Notes: a model not told the origin generated them from the letters alone. DNA of 64,000 bases from Argopecten irradians (GCF_041381155.1 NC_091144.1:18299544-18363543); one strand, 5' to 3'. Shown: positions 21,901-35,300, numbered from the stretch's first letter. Translations and numbers: made by a program.

Positions 21901-24624
21901 AAAATATCATATTTTTGTACCAGGTTCGTTTCCGCAGCATAACTGGAAACCGGTTGAGATATATGCACAAAACTCCATAGGCACATTAGTCTTATGGTCT
22001 AGTAGTGCCTTTTGCTATTTTAAGGTTGTCACTTTTTGTACTTTTTTCTGTAACCATGGAAACATTGCTGAAAATGGCAGATTTTTGTGTAAGAATCGTT
22101 TCCGGAGCACAACTCTAAAACCAGCAGAGATATTTCCATGCAACTTCATAGACACATTGTTCTTATGGTCTAGTAGTACCTTTTGCTATTTTTAGCTTTT
22201 CACTTTTTGTGCTTTTTTCTGTAACCATAGAAACATTGCTGAAAATATCATATTTTTGTAGCAGGTTCATTTCCGGAGCATAACTTTAAAACCAGCAGAG
22301 ATATTTCCACGAAACTTCATAGACACATTCTTTTTATGGTCTAGTAGTACCTTTTGCTATTTTTAGGTTTTCATTTTTTGCACTTTTTCCGTTACCATGG
22401 AAACATTGCTGAAAATATCATGGTAAATGGTAAATGTTACTTTGCAAAACTCCACCCATCTTTGTGTATATAGTCTAATATAAATGTCAAGGCTGTATAC
22501 CTGATTCAACAATTGCAGCCCCGCTCTACTTGAATTATACTCCATCTTTCTTTAGCTCAACTTCCTTTTTCCTGTTTTTTTTCATACACATAAGTCTCCA
22601 CAATCAAACTTACTTCAGCTTTGATATCTCCATTGGCGGGGGATCTGAATGACTATGTCCTTGTTGTTTTTTTGTTTAAAGTTTCTTGAACTGACTGTAG
22701 ATAGGAAAACTAATGATTCTTTAATTTGAGAAATATTTTGATTCACAAAAATGTCAGTCAACAATTTATGTAGCTATCTTACCAAGGTATGTACTTAGCA
22801 ATCAGATCAGTTGAAATAAAACTCATGTAATTTTGCATTTAGATGTCAATTTTATGACAGCTAGTATTTTTTCAGTCGTGGACAGTTGGGTCATGGAGAT
22901 GTTGTTAGCCGCAAACAGCCACAGTTGTTGGAGGCACTTGCTGGTGTGGCTTTCACTTCAGTGGCAGCAGGAGGATGGCACTCTGTGGCATTATCAGGTA
23001 GAAAGTTCTTAATGATAATCAGAAAATGAAAACAGCTTTCTAAATTAAATATACCTGTGATATGTACAGAAATATAACTTCAAAATCAATTTTAGTCAAA
23101 TTTAAAGTTAAAATGTTGTCATCATTATATGTAAATTCAATTTCAAATGAGATGATCATGGATTACAATTGGTAATGGCATATGCCGTTGAATGTTGTGC
23201 ACATTGTTGTATTTTTATTTCATTTCAAAATATGTTGTTAAATTCAAAAGATTTTAATTTTGACATTGATTTGGCAGCAGGCAAATCATATATATTTATA
23301 TACGCCGACCCTCTCTATAAATTCTACATTGTTGTATGAATACATGTGTGTGTTTATACTATAGGACTGTATACTCTGAAATGATTTTCCTGGATTTATA
23401 AGGAAATTGTAGAATGTTGTTATTAATTTTCTAACACCATTTTTACAATTTTGTACATGAATGATTTACCCTTTCCCTGCTGTAGATATTGGAGATGTAT
23501 GGGTCTGGGGATGGAACGAGAGTGGTCAACTTGGATTACCATGTGGTGGGAGCAATAAGAAACTCCTCATGGACATGTCTATAGACTCAGCAAACACAGA
23601 TACTGGGGAAAGCACTGATGGAGAAAAAAGTGGAGTGCAAAAAACATTCACTAGTAATCTGAATTCTGAACCCATCAAAGACTCTTCTTCAGCAATAAAT
23701 ATCCATGATTCAGATGAGAACCAATCAGCTCAAAGAACACATACAGACCCCATTTCAGAGACGTCATCAAACACTACAGCAAATTCCATTGGTTCCCCAT
23801 CTCCCCATTCAAAACCATTAGACAGTATGGAGAGCCATGTGTATGTCCAGAATTGTGATGTGTCCCATGTACAAGTCCAGAGTGAACCTTGTGGCCTTGA
23901 CCTTTTAGATGTCACAGCCACTCAGATCAGCTGTGGATCTAGACACACTGCACTTTTAACAGGTGACAAGATCTACTTAATGTTACAGTATTAATTGATA
24001 TTTATTTTAATTTTTTTTTGGGGGGGACAACATCTTTGATATAATTGATGGAAAATTGGATTAATATCAAGTTTGCATGCTAGTGATCTTCTTGATTTCT
24101 CAATCTTTAAGAAGCACTTTCTTTATTATTCTGTATGTAGCACTTTTCTAGGCAAAAGTACATATTGTTTCATATTTTTCAGCTTTTGAAAATCAAACTT
24201 TTGCATGTAGTCTTTAAATCATTTTACAGGGCAATATCGATATATGTGCATAAAGAAAATAGTGTATAATACTCTGCATTAATTTATCAAAACCATTTGT
24301 AGTTACATATACCTGGTATCTGTTTCAGATTAACCTGGTGAAAATATTCCATATCTAAAAGGTGTAACTAATATATAATGATACTTTCCAGGTTCCGGTG
24401 TTGTGTTAACATGTGGATGGAATAAGTATGGACAGTTGTGTCATGGTGATACTCTCAACAGAGACTTTCTCCAGTCTGTCAACCTGTTTGTAAAAGAGAA
24501 ACTTAAAGTGACAGATATTTACTGTGGTCAGTGGAATACAATTATCATCACTGAAAACAAAAGACATGCAATTAATGTGGATACCAGGGAAACATTATCT
24601 CACGGGTGTCTATCTTCACACTGA
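15935..24624 (+). CDS. RCCD1: RCC1 domain-containing protein 1, 6 coding exons
   Basis: Exons are 15935-16091, 17080-17382, 17810-17975, 22876-22997, 23486-23962 and 24392-24624. All are GT-AG with consistent phases and sum to 1458 nt, giving 485 residues (human about 376). The start MDVDVWGAGFNGF resembles the family N-terminus. Propeller signatures follow: CGKEHVLLLG, SFGGG joined across intron 3 to RGQLGHGD, AAGGWHSVAL, VWVWGWNESGQLGLP (about residues 254-268), CGSRHTALLTG and CGWNKYGQLCHGD. The extra length comes from a polar Ser/Thr-rich insert at about 275-370 inside a propeller blade and from part of exon 2. Human RCCD1 partners KDM8/JMJD5 and acts in chromatin and mitotic chromosome stability (established knowledge). 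Intron 3 carries a large minisatellite. It is divergent from PSMD4. Confidence 0.93.
16677..17028. repeat. Exact 176-bp tandem duplication in RCCD1 intron 1
   Basis: 16677-16852 and 16853-17028 appear identical by eye, both starting CGTATATCAACAAACC and ending TTTTAAATTACTA. The duplication ends about 50 bp before the exon 2 acceptor. Such identity indicates a very recent event or an assembly artefact. Confidence 0.9.
17976..21160. repeat. About 50-bp minisatellite starting at the RCCD1 exon 3 splice donor
   Basis: Roughly 60 units of 45-54 bp begin at the exon 3 donor and fill most of intron 3. The consensus is GTAAGTACAACTTCTCACAG, then ATCAGACAGTAACAGTAATG, then GGGGGAGGTAG. Each unit holds a consensus 5' splice site (GTAG|GTAAGT) and a 3'-splice-like CTTCTCACAG. 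Units from about 20940 onward are more diverged. The complement stays open because many units are multiples of 3 long, giving runs of a PHYCYCLICEKLYLPTS-like peptide; those are not genes. Confidence 0.95.
21296..22430. repeat. Dispersed repeat with CCGT-rich head and 170-bp internal tandem units
   Basis: The head reads TTTTTATCCCCTGCCCATCG and TGACGGGGGATATAC, followed by a (CCGT/CTGT)n stretch at about 21345-21410. Then come about six units of 168-172 bp, each containing TTTCCGGAGCATAACTCTAA, GAGATATTTCCACGAAACTT, CTAGTAGTGCCTTTTGCTAT and CCATGGAAACATTGCTGAAA. This head is a common interspersed repeat in molluscs; the ORFs across it are unsupported. It lies in RCCD1 intron 3. Confidence 0.8.
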
Positions 24625-24716
24625 TAATTAAAATATTTTTAATTTAGGTAAAGTGCTATTTTCATTGAAGTAAAAAAAATGCATGGCATTTTATAGAAAT
24701 GCAATGCAATTTATAG

Positions 24717-24722
24717 AATAAA
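24717..24722 (+). promoter_or_regulatory. Poly(A) signal AATAAA of RCCD1
   Basis: AATAAA lies about 93 nt after the RCCD1 stop codon, the first canonical signal downstream. It predicts a short 3' UTR. Confidence 0.6.
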
Positions 24723-24729
24723 ACAGAAA

Positions 24730-25450
24730 TTGCAGGACTTTTGATTGGTTCCCCCAGAATTTTTAAATGGCCAGACATGTTCCACTGTTATTGTATCTTG
24801 ACAGAAAGAGTAAAAAATATAAGGGAATACGGTAGTACTAATAAATATAGAAAATATTCCATATGTTTGTACATTATACGTATAGATTATCCATATTTAA
24901 CAATTAAATTGTCATGGTTTAAGTCAAAAAGATGCTTGAAAAGTTGGGAAATGAATGTCAAGGGACATAACTCTGTAATACCTATGCCTTAGTTTGTACA
25001 TGAACATTGAAGAAAGACATTACCAACATCATGAATTCCATCTGCATCACTGTATTTACGAAAAAAAAAAATAGTTGATGAAAACACCACTTTCTTGTGG
25101 GAGAAATAAACAAAAAGCACAGAATGACTTTATTTTACCATTTACTATATATACTAATTATTTTTCATATTTTTAACTTGAAGTAAAATTAGAAGCTCAA
25201 ACTTCTCAATGGTGGTAATGGTGTAAAGTAAGTAGCTTTTGTAACTGAAGAAAATACTTAATAGTCTGCTCCTGTTTTTGATGATGAAAAAATACCATTT
25301 GTCAGCGGTGGAGCATTTTTAAGAAAAACCTTAGTTTATATTTTATGATATATGACAACTAATCACAGAAAATGTTCTGTGATCATCGAATATGAAATTA
25401 TGATGAAATGGCAAGAAAAGGTACCGTTTTTTGATCGATGAAAAGCTTCT
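24730..25450. other. Spacer, nothing recognised
   Basis: AT-rich sequence downstream of RCCD1. No supported ORF, RNA gene or repeat structure is seen. Confidence 0.6.
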
Positions 25451-25454
25451 TTTT

Positions 25455-25700
25455 TAGGTCATCTGACCTGAAGGGTCAGGATGAGGTATTGTCATCATGC
25501 ACCATCTGTCGTTGTGCACCGTCCGCCGTGCGTAAACTTTTCATTCAAACGACTTCTTCTCAATAACCAAAAGGCCAAGGGTACTGATATTTAGCCTGTA
25601 GCATGCTGGGATGAAGGGCTACCAAGTTTGTTCAAATGAATGATCTTGATCTTCATTCAAGGCCACAGGGGTCAAATATGCTAAAATCTTTTAACGACTA
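25455..25700. repeat. Dispersed repeat with GGTCATCTGACCTGAAGGGTC head
   Basis: The head GGTCATCTGACC and the following stretch (CATCTGTCGTTGTGCACCGT, CTTCTTCTCAATAACCAAAA, GGCCACAGGGGTCAAATATG) match a repeat type common in bivalve genomes. It has no credible ORF, and the boundaries are approximate. Confidence 0.6.
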
Positions 25701-25853
25701 CTGAACGGGATCCATAAGCAGGCATGTATTGATGTAAACAAGTAAAGATTAACACCGCCAGAATTGAGCCAGATCATGTAAGCCTAAAATTGCTCGCAGA
25801 AAAATCATTTCTACGTCATATTGCGGGAGGTACAGAATGAATCTATCATTTTT

Positions 25854-26143
25854 GTGTCGCCTGTAACGCAAGGGCGACACATAGTTATCACTGTCGACGT
25901 CGGCGTCGGCGGCGTCCGGGTAAAGGTTTCTTTGCGATAACTCTTATTTGTTAGTTGTTCGATTTCAACCAAAGGTACATTTGTATATTGCTTTATATCA
26001 AAGAGATCTCGGACGAGTTCGATAATGGTCAAAATTCGTCAATATGAGTTACGGGACTTGATAACTTCACCTAATTATTAACAATATTTTCAACTGTAAA
26101 TAACTATTTTTTGTGATCTTTTAAATTGCTGTGCAGGCGACAC
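25854..26143. mobile_element. MITE-like element with GTGTCGCCTG..CAGGCGACAC ends
   Basis: The two ends are exact 10-bp inverted copies 290 bp apart. The left end is followed by AAGGGCGACAC and a CGTCGGCGTCGG run. The interior lacks a coding region. The CGACAC/CGTCGTC head is frequent in molluscan repeats. No clear target duplication is seen. Confidence 0.6.
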
Positions 26144-28426
26144 GTACATCCACATCTTCCGTGGAATTCTTGATTTATTAGATTTCTTTGTCACACTGTA
26201 ATGACATATGACACTGATACTGTAAATCAACTTGTTTTTGCGAGCGATAAATCTTGGCAGTCAATTAGATAAGTAAAAACTGGTAACCGCAAAACGGAAT
26301 TAGAAAGTTATCTATCAGAAATTGGATATGCAATGGCTAAATTAAGTGGCCGCGAAAAATTCGTTTGACAAGATAACGAGAATTACAATTATTGTCGCAA
26401 AAACGTATGTTTACTGATATTCATATATTTTTATCTTTGCTGTTGAGAAGTACTTCTGCACTCAGAAAGCATGTGGAGTGGCTCTTGGCTAATATAAATG
26501 TTTATACGTTCACTTACGCACGATGTTAATGACTATAGCAAAAACGTGGCACCTTTTCGTCACCCGTGCTTCGTTCCAGATCGTATCTCAATTTAGATTT
26601 GACTTTTAATTTGTTTTGAATGCGTCAGTTCATCACGAAAACCCCAAACTTCGATTCACTATAGGTTATATCACGTTCGCGAACTGCGTGAAGATTTAAA
26701 GACTTCTAGGGGCGTCATACACTCTTCTGGGGGCGTCATCTGGTGATGTCAAGATGCATTTTTTTTTCTTAAATACTAGTTTGTCTCATCGGCAATATAT
26801 GCCCTCGGTATCGCAACTTGTTTTTGTTTTCGTTAGTGAAACACATTTTGATTATGAATTTACTAATAGTCTATACAAGTCAATATGGAAACCCACAAAA
26901 ATGCAACAAAAGCAATTACATGTACTGCTGGATTCACTAGAATATATATACCCTAATAAAGCTTTGGTGTAAAATCGCCCCTCGATATTTAGATAGGATT
27001 TTCATTCTTTATGAAGAGAAACAGAAATAACACAAAAATGTGCATACACTTTCTATGATGAAATGCAGGTATACAAATTAATGTGTAATACGGTAAAAAG
27101 ATAGACCGATACTAATTAAATATCCGTATATGATATTCTAGATAGTTTCCCAGACACCAAGTGATCTTAATTAAGACATATGACTCGTTCTGCGATATTT
27201 TTATTGCGTCGTGACTCTGATAAAATTTCAGTTTTGTAATTATCTGCAGATATATAATACCTAACTAATTAAAAATCGCATATTTATTGATAACATGATC
27301 AGACAGAACAAATGTTTATTCGGAGTCGATGACCATGAACACTGATACCAAAAAAACACAACAACAGATGTTTACAAATTCATTTCCACAGGGGTGCGGC
27401 GATTATTAGGCCCTTTAAAGTTTAATAGCAATGTGAAGATGGTCATCATAGATTCACGGAATGTAATAGAAATATTACTTATGTGATAAATGATCCACTG
27501 GTGTTATTGTGAGGCGTGACGTCATGTTGGAGTAGTCTATCCCCGTATGGATTTGCTTGTTCACTCAGACGTTTATTTTATTGTGATTGTGAAATTAACG
27601 AAAACATACCAATATACAGATACTGTGGTGTAAAGTTACACGACATACTCTCAGACTGGTACACGTATGTTTACTACATGTTCGGACGGGTATCCATCAG
27701 GTTATTTTGAAGATATAATTGACACGTCTCTAACTTTCTGTAGAAAGAATATGTAAATAGTATAAGACTCTTTCTAATTCTTACAAAAGAAAAGATCTGA
27801 CCTGAATATGAGGTTTTCTAAGGAATGGATTTGTATGCCATATAAATATAAACGTAATAGGAAGGAAATGAACGGACTACAAAGGATAGACTTTTTTTAT
27901 CATTTTATTGTTTTTAACAACTCTCTCTTTGCATGCGCAAACCAGAAAGTGAATAATGAACATTTATTAAGGACAGTCATATTAGCTTGAAGCTATCATC
28001 AAGACTGGAAAAACAGTGCGAACAGAAAACTGATTGTATAGGGCAGTCCGGTTTCCACCCACTCTAAGACCCATTGCGCACTTACTTCCGGGCCATCAAA
28101 AGTGATTTTGAGTTGTATAACTTGTTTCGCAATCGATGTTAAACAAAAAAATTAAAAGTGTATATTTGTATTTTTTAGGATCTATTTGAAACCTTGTTAC
28201 AAAATATACAACGTGAAAAGCAATAACACGCTTCAGTGCAAACAATTCATGCACTAGTTGCGGTAATGCTTATTAGAAAATGTTTACCCAAAAATGTGTA
28301 CCTTGACATGTGGACCTCGAACACGTATATTAGAAAAATGTGTACATGAACATATGCATCATCAGAAATCTGATGTAAACTGACAGCTCGTAATCTGGTT
28401 ACTGCCATTGTCGTTATAGCCACAGC
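26144..28426. other. Spacer, nothing recognised
   Basis: AT-rich sequence with short ORFs in several frames but no family resemblance, no consistent splice pattern and no obvious repeat. A fragment AGTATAAGACTCTTTC at about 27759 resembles the end of the element at 29125. Confidence 0.5.
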
Positions 28427-28872
28427 GTGACCATTATCAATACTCCAGGGAATCCCCCACGTCGTTATATAGATCCACTTAAGGACTCTATGTCATACAG
28501 AAACAGAAAGCATTTCAGAACAAAACAAAACCTCATCAATATCATAGATAGGGTCATCCTCGACAATCCATGGGTTCCGATCACCTACGATCTCTACACC
28601 CCTGTTCTATCTCATAGTAAAATTGGAGGAAACAGAACAGGTAATTTAGTCCTTTGATGTACACCAGAAGAGTCGTATAACGGCACACTGTAGTTGAATG
28701 TGTGACTTTGAAGTTGAGCGGCGCTCTCTCTAGTCTTCAAATGATTTTTTGCTGGCCTGTGAATATGGTTCAGATGTTTTCCTCTGGGCTACCTTCAGTT
28801 TTACTTTGAGATAATTCAGGGGTGTAGAAATCGTAATTGATTGGAACCCCTGGAGTATCGAGGATGAAGTAG
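28427..28872. repeat. Inverted pair of a CATCCTCGATACTCCAGGGG repeat
   Basis: The stretch at about 28550-28640 (CATCCTCGACAATCC, GTTCCGATCA, TACACCCCTGTTCTATCTCA) recurs in inverted, diverged form at about 28775-28870. The same end motif occurs in a palindrome at 39340-39405. Together they suggest a small palindromic element family. Confidence 0.6.
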
Positions 28873-29030
28873 GGTAGAATATCCTTCATATCCATATATG
28901 AAAGAGTATATTTTTCTCTCATACCACAATGTTTTATTACAATTTTACAATATGATATCACATTTTTTTTTTTTTTTTTTTTGAAAATTCGAAGAAAACC
29001 GCGACTGCAAGTCAATTCTCCATTCATTAC
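28857..29030 (+). mobile_element. Partial copy of the TATGAAAGAGTAT repeat family
   Basis: GGTAGAATATCCTTCATATC, TATGAAAGAGTATATTTTTC and TCATACCACAATGTTTTATT parallel 29222-29360 in the same orientation, broken by a long T run at about 28963-28982. The 3' part of the element is missing. Confidence 0.65.
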
Positions 29031-29124
29031 AACGGCACGATATGTTTAACGCAAATCACGTTCTTTATCTCTTTTTTTTTAGTGAAATCCACCTTATTGC
29101 TGAAAATAACCTTTTATTTTACCT

Positions 29125-29608
29125 AGAAAATAGTATAAGACTCTTTCATATGTGGATATGAAGGATAGGGATATTCAAAACCCGAGGCTTGCCGAGGGTT
29201 TTGCAACATTTTGTGATCCCGAGGGTAGAATATCCCTATCCTTCATATCCACTTATGAAAGAGTATTTTTCTTTCATACCACGACGTTTTACTGCAATTT
29301 TACAACTATAATATCCCGCCATTTTGAAATAAATTCGAAGAAACCCACGACTGGAAGTCAATTTCCATACATGAAAAATTACGTGATATTTTCAACTCAA
29401 ATTCCGTTGCTTGCATCTTTTATAGTAAAACCAGTCAATTTTGTGAAAAAAATGTTTAAATTTTACCGAGGAAATAGAGATTTTGTCGACGCCGTGACGT
29501 CACGAGGCTTTATTGCATGGGTAGCCATGCAATACAGCTTCAGGCGACATGAGTGTATTGCCCTAGACCAGCCAGTATTACACGTGTAGGTATGAAAGAA
29601 TAATTTTG
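29125..29608 (+). mobile_element. Dispersed element with TATAAGACTCTTTCATA..GTATGAAAGAA ends
   Basis: A near-complete copy has a 5' inverted-repeat head (AACCCGAGGCTTGCCGAGGG, then ATCCCGAGGGTAGAATATCC). Its 3' part has the palindrome TTGCATGGGTAGCCATGCAA and TGACGTCACGAGGC. A second full copy lies at 58766-59226. The 145-codon ORF across it is accidental, because it spans palindromic repeat structure. Confidence 0.75.
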
Positions 29609-31277
29609 TATTGCATGGGAAAAACCGGTATTACACCTGTCATATCTTGATGTAAAAGAGAGTAGGTTTACAGGAACGGCATGGATATCGAAATTTGATT
29701 TTAATCAGATCGACAGTTTTTATCGTTTTTAGTCAGAAAATGACCAAGCAGTAAACCTTATTGTAGGTGAGGTCTCAATGTTTATTTAGAGTCTTGTAAA
29801 CGGCTGTGAAGTTTGATTATCCATGTATGTAAAGTGTGTGAGGTAAATACCATTTGTATTGTTATCATTTGTGGATGCTGCTTTGATGACTTGATCAGTG
29901 AATTTCATTTTGTTGTATTCAGGATTGCTTTAGGTTCTTCTCACTGTTATAAACTATGTTGGTGTCACTGTCCTTGCTATTGGGACTGTAGGCCAAACAC
30001 TTTCTATGTATTTGCATTTATTCTTGTTTAGTTTCATACTAGGCTGTCATTTCGTCGTATCTAAAGAATTACTGTAAACCAACGTATTTTCGTGTGCGAT
30101 AGAATTACGCCTATTTCGCGGATGATGAGAAATCGAAAAAAATCAATCGTCTCCAAAATGTTGCAAAACACAATTTCAAATAGGAAAAGTAGATCGCCAT
30201 TGGTTTAGCGTAATCATGTTCTTTTGTAGCTTTTGGCAGTCTTGTTGAGTTGATACCCTGGATTTGGTGTCATCGATAATTACTTTTGTTACACAGTACA
30301 GAATCTCTTATATATATTGTAGTGAAAGATTCGATCTGAATTCAGAATTCGTCTTTAAAAGAGTTGGTGTCGCAATATGAAAAATGCTTTGGAATAAAGT
30401 TCATAAAGATGCTTTCAATTACACGATATTACTAATACACCCTTCAATTGATGTGTTTTAATGGTAAAGGGTATGATGACGCATGCCATGTTTTCTTGAA
30501 TGTAATCTATGATATATGAACCATGTAAACAAAACCTTTAGAGTAATGGACAGTCGTTTAAATAGGCTTTGTGAGTGTTTTTGAGATCAACACTTCTCAT
30601 ATTTATATATCTCCTTTATATTGCTTTGCAATGGTCTTTAAACACACATAAACACGATATTTATAGTAACAGTAAATATTAATATATTAATCATTTGTCA
30701 GTTGTCCTACTACAAGGTATATACTGGGTAATGGATAGGTCCGTAGTTCATTTGTATGAACAGTAAATGTGCACATCATAGTTATTACCTCTTATGTTAA
30801 TGAACTGGTTTAATTGATATTGGCCTTACTGTTTAGAAGTAATGTCAAATTGTGTGACATTTTGATGTGGTTCATATGCACTTACCGCAATTCATGTACT
30901 TACTGAAAACCATAAAAAAATGAAAAATAACATCTGCAAGAACAGTCATCTAATTTGCATGTCTTTTGTATGATGCTAGTAATAGCAAGTGGTAATCTTT
31001 TAATATTTATTTACACAAAATAACATTTATAGTTTATATTTTGTTTTATGTTTTATTGTTTGATATTCGATATTCGGTGGTTTATATTTATTTGTCATGA
31101 TTGAAGAGGCACATATTGCAGCTCTCATCTCCATTATGCATGTGTTTTTCATCATGTTATTTTTCATTACCTGTCATTCTAATAATTAGTTATAATGAAT
31201 GTCGTCTGATGTCATCCATGTTCAATAGATATATTCAAAACCAATAAATAGATGAAGATCTTTCGAGATTGTCCAAA
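29609..31277. other. Spacer, nothing recognised
   Basis: AT-rich sequence with no supported gene or repeat. Confidence 0.5.
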
Positions 31278-31377
31278 TTAATTAAAATTACACTTGTAAT
31301 CCCGCTCCACTTCGATGCTCTTGTGGAACATATCATAGAGCTTCGAAGTGGAGCGATATTGCAAATCTATTCTTAAT
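31278..31377. repeat. Foldback element, CGCTCCACTTCGA stem
   Basis: CGCTCCACTTCGATGCTCT and AGAGCTTCGAAGTGGAGCG pair with one mismatch around a loop of about 14 nt, and the pairing continues less perfectly into TAATTAA/TTAATTA. The shape is that of a tiny MITE or a structured transcript. Confidence 0.65.
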
Positions 31378-31784
31378 TACATTGGCGAATTTGAAAACAG
31401 ATAAGAAATAATAATGTCAGGATACATTGTACTTCTTAGAATGTGTTGGCTTTGTCATGTACTCTAACATTACACGATATTGTCACCTCATTGTGCGGAA
31501 CGCCAAGACTTAATTATCCCTTTGTCCTTTCAGACATTTTATTTGATGTATATATTTTTATCTAAACCCACCCTTGTTAAAATATCATAAAATTGATCAA
31601 ATTAGATAACGGATATGGTTTAGTAACAGTACCTGTTCATATGCTAATTTAGGCATGTGGGAATAGATGCCAAATTAAAGTAAATAAAATAACATTTAAC
31701 TCCCTACAAAAACGTCAGCGCAGTAGGTGATTATCCAAAATATATTTCTCTTAAAATGTATGGTCTAGATAATCATTGACCGTT

Positions 31785-32335
31785 ACCAGCATACAACGTA
31801 ACCATGCAGGTAGGGCGTTAGAATTGTACCTGCTGCCCCTATTGCATGATCGTAAAAGGCGACTAAATTTAGGATCTTATCTTTTCTTTTCTTCCTAACT
31901 GACTTTATCTTTCCTAATGCCTTCCTTGGCACCGCCTCACTTTTGGCCTTGTGTCGAGCGTTCGCCCCTGTGAGGTAGGCTCTGGGTTCTGTCCCCTGGC
32001 CGAGACACACCAGAGTCTATAAAAGTGGTAGTTTCTGCTCCTGCTTATCGCTCAGCAAATGGGGAGTGGGACGACTGGTTCGCCCGTTGTCAGTATAATG
32101 TGACCGGGTGGGGTGTGTTGCTTGATGTCTTCGGCGGCATGCTTCAGTGATATAGCACTATAAAAAGGGCAATAGTTCCACTATACAAGAAGACATAACA
32201 TGAATTTACCGCAGTCTCCCAAAACACGCACCTCGCACAACATACACGCAACACACCGCATACATGGGAGGCCGTCCTTACATGACCATAGCTGTTAACA
32301 GGACGTTAATTAATCAATCAAACAAACAAACAAAG
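31785..32335 (+). mobile_element. SINE-like dispersed repeat, full-length-looking copy
   Basis: About 550 bp runs from CAACGTAACCATGCAGG through TGTGACCGGGTGGGGTGTGT and TAGCACTATAAAAAGGGC to a tail CAGGACGTTAATTAATCAAT followed by (CAAA)n. The CAAA-type tail and lack of coding suggest a SINE. A copy in opposite orientation lies at 11705-12010. The core resembles repeats common in molluscs; I do not assign a family name. Confidence 0.65.
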
Positions 32336-35300
32336 CATACAACGTCGACAAGCCAAACACCAAGAATGCTGTTTATGTGGAGGCGTATTTATCAATTTGC
32401 AAGGTGACTATTTTTCAATGAATAAGTAATATTGAACAGATAGATCAGTGTGCCAAATATTATGTGTTGTGGTTCTCGCGCCTAGGTGTGAAGTGGGGGC
32501 GTGTTTGAGTGTGGCCAAAAGATTAAGGCTATAGGTTCGAGGTGTGTAGCTAAACCCCAAAACATTGACACACTGCCTACATAACTGGAAGTTCAACAGC
32601 TAGTCGGGGTACAGAACACAATCGGCCAATACCACTGTGTACAAGTTCTATATAAACAACAGACAATGGTCGTTCTGTTACCGATTATTGATACGAATTA
32701 TTAGGAGTGTGTTTTCCTTTTTAGATTTTCACTTCTATTAGAATGTATTGGATTTCAAATCTCAAGTGAATCACAAGCCTGTTTTATAATATTTGTTGAC
32801 ATGGAACAACCAGAAATTAATTACTGGTTTCCTGGCGAAGTTCCTAAAGAACCATTAAACTCTAGTTAGAATTACTCCTTGAATGGTTTGAATGGTTGTA
32901 GGGGAGTTTTCACCAGTTCCGATCACAGAACGTGCTGAAGTAGCCATTTCTCTTATAGTCAATATTTGTTCCTCATGATTCGTTTAATAAAAACTTGTAA
33001 AAGAACTATTTTAATCACACTAATATGGAAAATCGCATTTAGGTACTCGAAAACACTGACGTAATGTCAATAGATGACGTCATAAAGACAGTTTGAATAA
33101 CAAGAGAGAAAAGGTTGAACGTACTTTTAAGATGCACAGAGATGACTCATGCCAAATAAGTCTGATTTGATTGCCGATTACAATCCAAGAAGAACCAAAA
33201 GGTATCTCTTCAAAATAGTTTAATGCTCATTTATTTGTTTTATCATAAATGTGTATAACGCATTAGTGAAATGACAGCTTTTACGGTTACCGGGCGCGTC
33301 CTTTATAACTTCTTTTCAACAACACTTGGTATTTTGACGCTCACAAAATAAGTACAGTGTATCATCATTTGACGTAACGATCTGTTCTGCAGAAAAGTCA
33401 AAATGCTCTATACTAACACTATTCTAACACATAGTTTTCGAGTTCATACCAAAGTTGGAAATGGAATGAAATATCATATGGTAGTGTGGTTGCATTTGAA
33501 CTAGTGTGAAACAAAGATCGTTTTGACTGTTTTGACCATATACAAAGGACCAGTTAAAGCAATATCCAAACATCGATATCAGAAAAAAAGAAATAGTAAA
33601 AAGTTCCCCATGACTATTCAGCAGAGAAGATCATTAAAGACCCCATTGACAACTTTTTGTATATTCGTCAGTGTAGAGAGCTGATCAAAACAGATGGGAT
33701 TGAAACTCATATCATGAACGTGCTATATAATTGAGTCTCTTTAATCGCAAATATTTAAAAGTATCCCCTAGTGTAATGAGAAACAATCTTAACTTTTAAC
33801 GAAATGTGGAAATCAAGAAGAAATACCATACCAAAAATATAACTTTCAACTTATTTGTATCAGTCATGCGATAAAGACATTATAATAATACAGTATCTAG
33901 TTATCTTAGGGTTATTATCTGTTCTCTATAATTTATTTAATTTATCAATAAATCTAATAATTAACTTGTTGTGACCTCCAAAATGTATCAGGAAATTGCG
34001 ATAATGTGAAATATGGCAGTAATTGTTTTTACAAGAAGGAACAAAAATTCAAAATGAAAGAAAAAAAGAAAACAAATGCACATATCAAATTGCAATTTGT
34101 CAAGTTACAAGGTTTATTTATATTAAATGTAGAGAATATTCATCATATTGATTTTTATAAACTACCTTTTCGCGCGATTAAATATCGGAAACATGAGAAA
34201 ACGCCATAAGTAATCGAGACAAATATGGTTTTTTTTTTTTTTTTTGTTTTTTTTGAAAATTCACAGCAGAATCACGATTTTAACTCACCGTGTAAAAAAT
34301 GTTAGACGTGAAAACGCAAAAATGAACTACCGCAAAACAAGTTGGTTTACAGTATTTCAACGCAATCCAGCATTCATGTGAACACTGTTAATACCCACCT
34401 ATTGATCAGTATCATAGACTAGTAGTCTACGTTCAGGCTTGTTTAATTTTCCTTTTTAGTTTTTATAATGATATATATCTCCAGTGACATTGCTTCGTAC
34501 TCCGATAAAAGAATCAATTTGTGATAGTGAATAGAATTTTATTCGGTTTTTATGACATCGACATACATTTAAACTAGGGATAGGGTATATGTTTATCCTA
34601 ACACAATTACGTGTACGATCACGAAAATCTCGTTTGGTCGTTAAAATATTCATTAATTCAAGAGAGAGAAAAAGATATATATTTACGAGAATGACTAGGA
34701 ATGAAAGTGATACAAAGAGGAAGCATGTAGTATGTGGTCAAGTAATATTACACAAACGTGTTAGATTAGCATTTTCTGAGAGTTATCTGCCCTTGCGAGC
34801 AGGTACTGATAGTTACATGTTTTTAAGAGTGTAACGTAATACATCTGATAGAAAACGACATCATTTTTGTCCACAAAGAAATGACATTACAATCGATACC
34901 TACATTGTAAGATATAAAGACGAAATATGGTTTGTTTTCATATTATGTACATGCCCTGGGTTTCATAACTTTGATTGCTTGAGTGAATACTACGGTATCA
35001 TATATATTGCTGGTAATGGTTCAAGCAACAGATAAAGAAAGTTGACAATTATCAGCTTTTCCTTTTAAACATCTCCTCGGATTTGAGAGCATAGTAATTA
35101 TCAAATTACAACATTAGCCAGAAACATTATTATTTCATTTATTTACTCTAAAGAATATATGACTGTTTTATCAACATATTATATTTTATACCATACAATT
35201 TTGTAAATACACTGCCCTCCAAAGGTGTTGTTACGCATGCATTTTCACAAAGATAGATAAAGTACTGAAATATTTAAATCTTGTTATTACAGGCATCAGC

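Noticed and set aside
29152-29589. 145-codon plus-strand ORF
   Set aside because: It spans the palindromic head and body of a dispersed repeat that also occurs at 58766-59226, where the frame is not kept.
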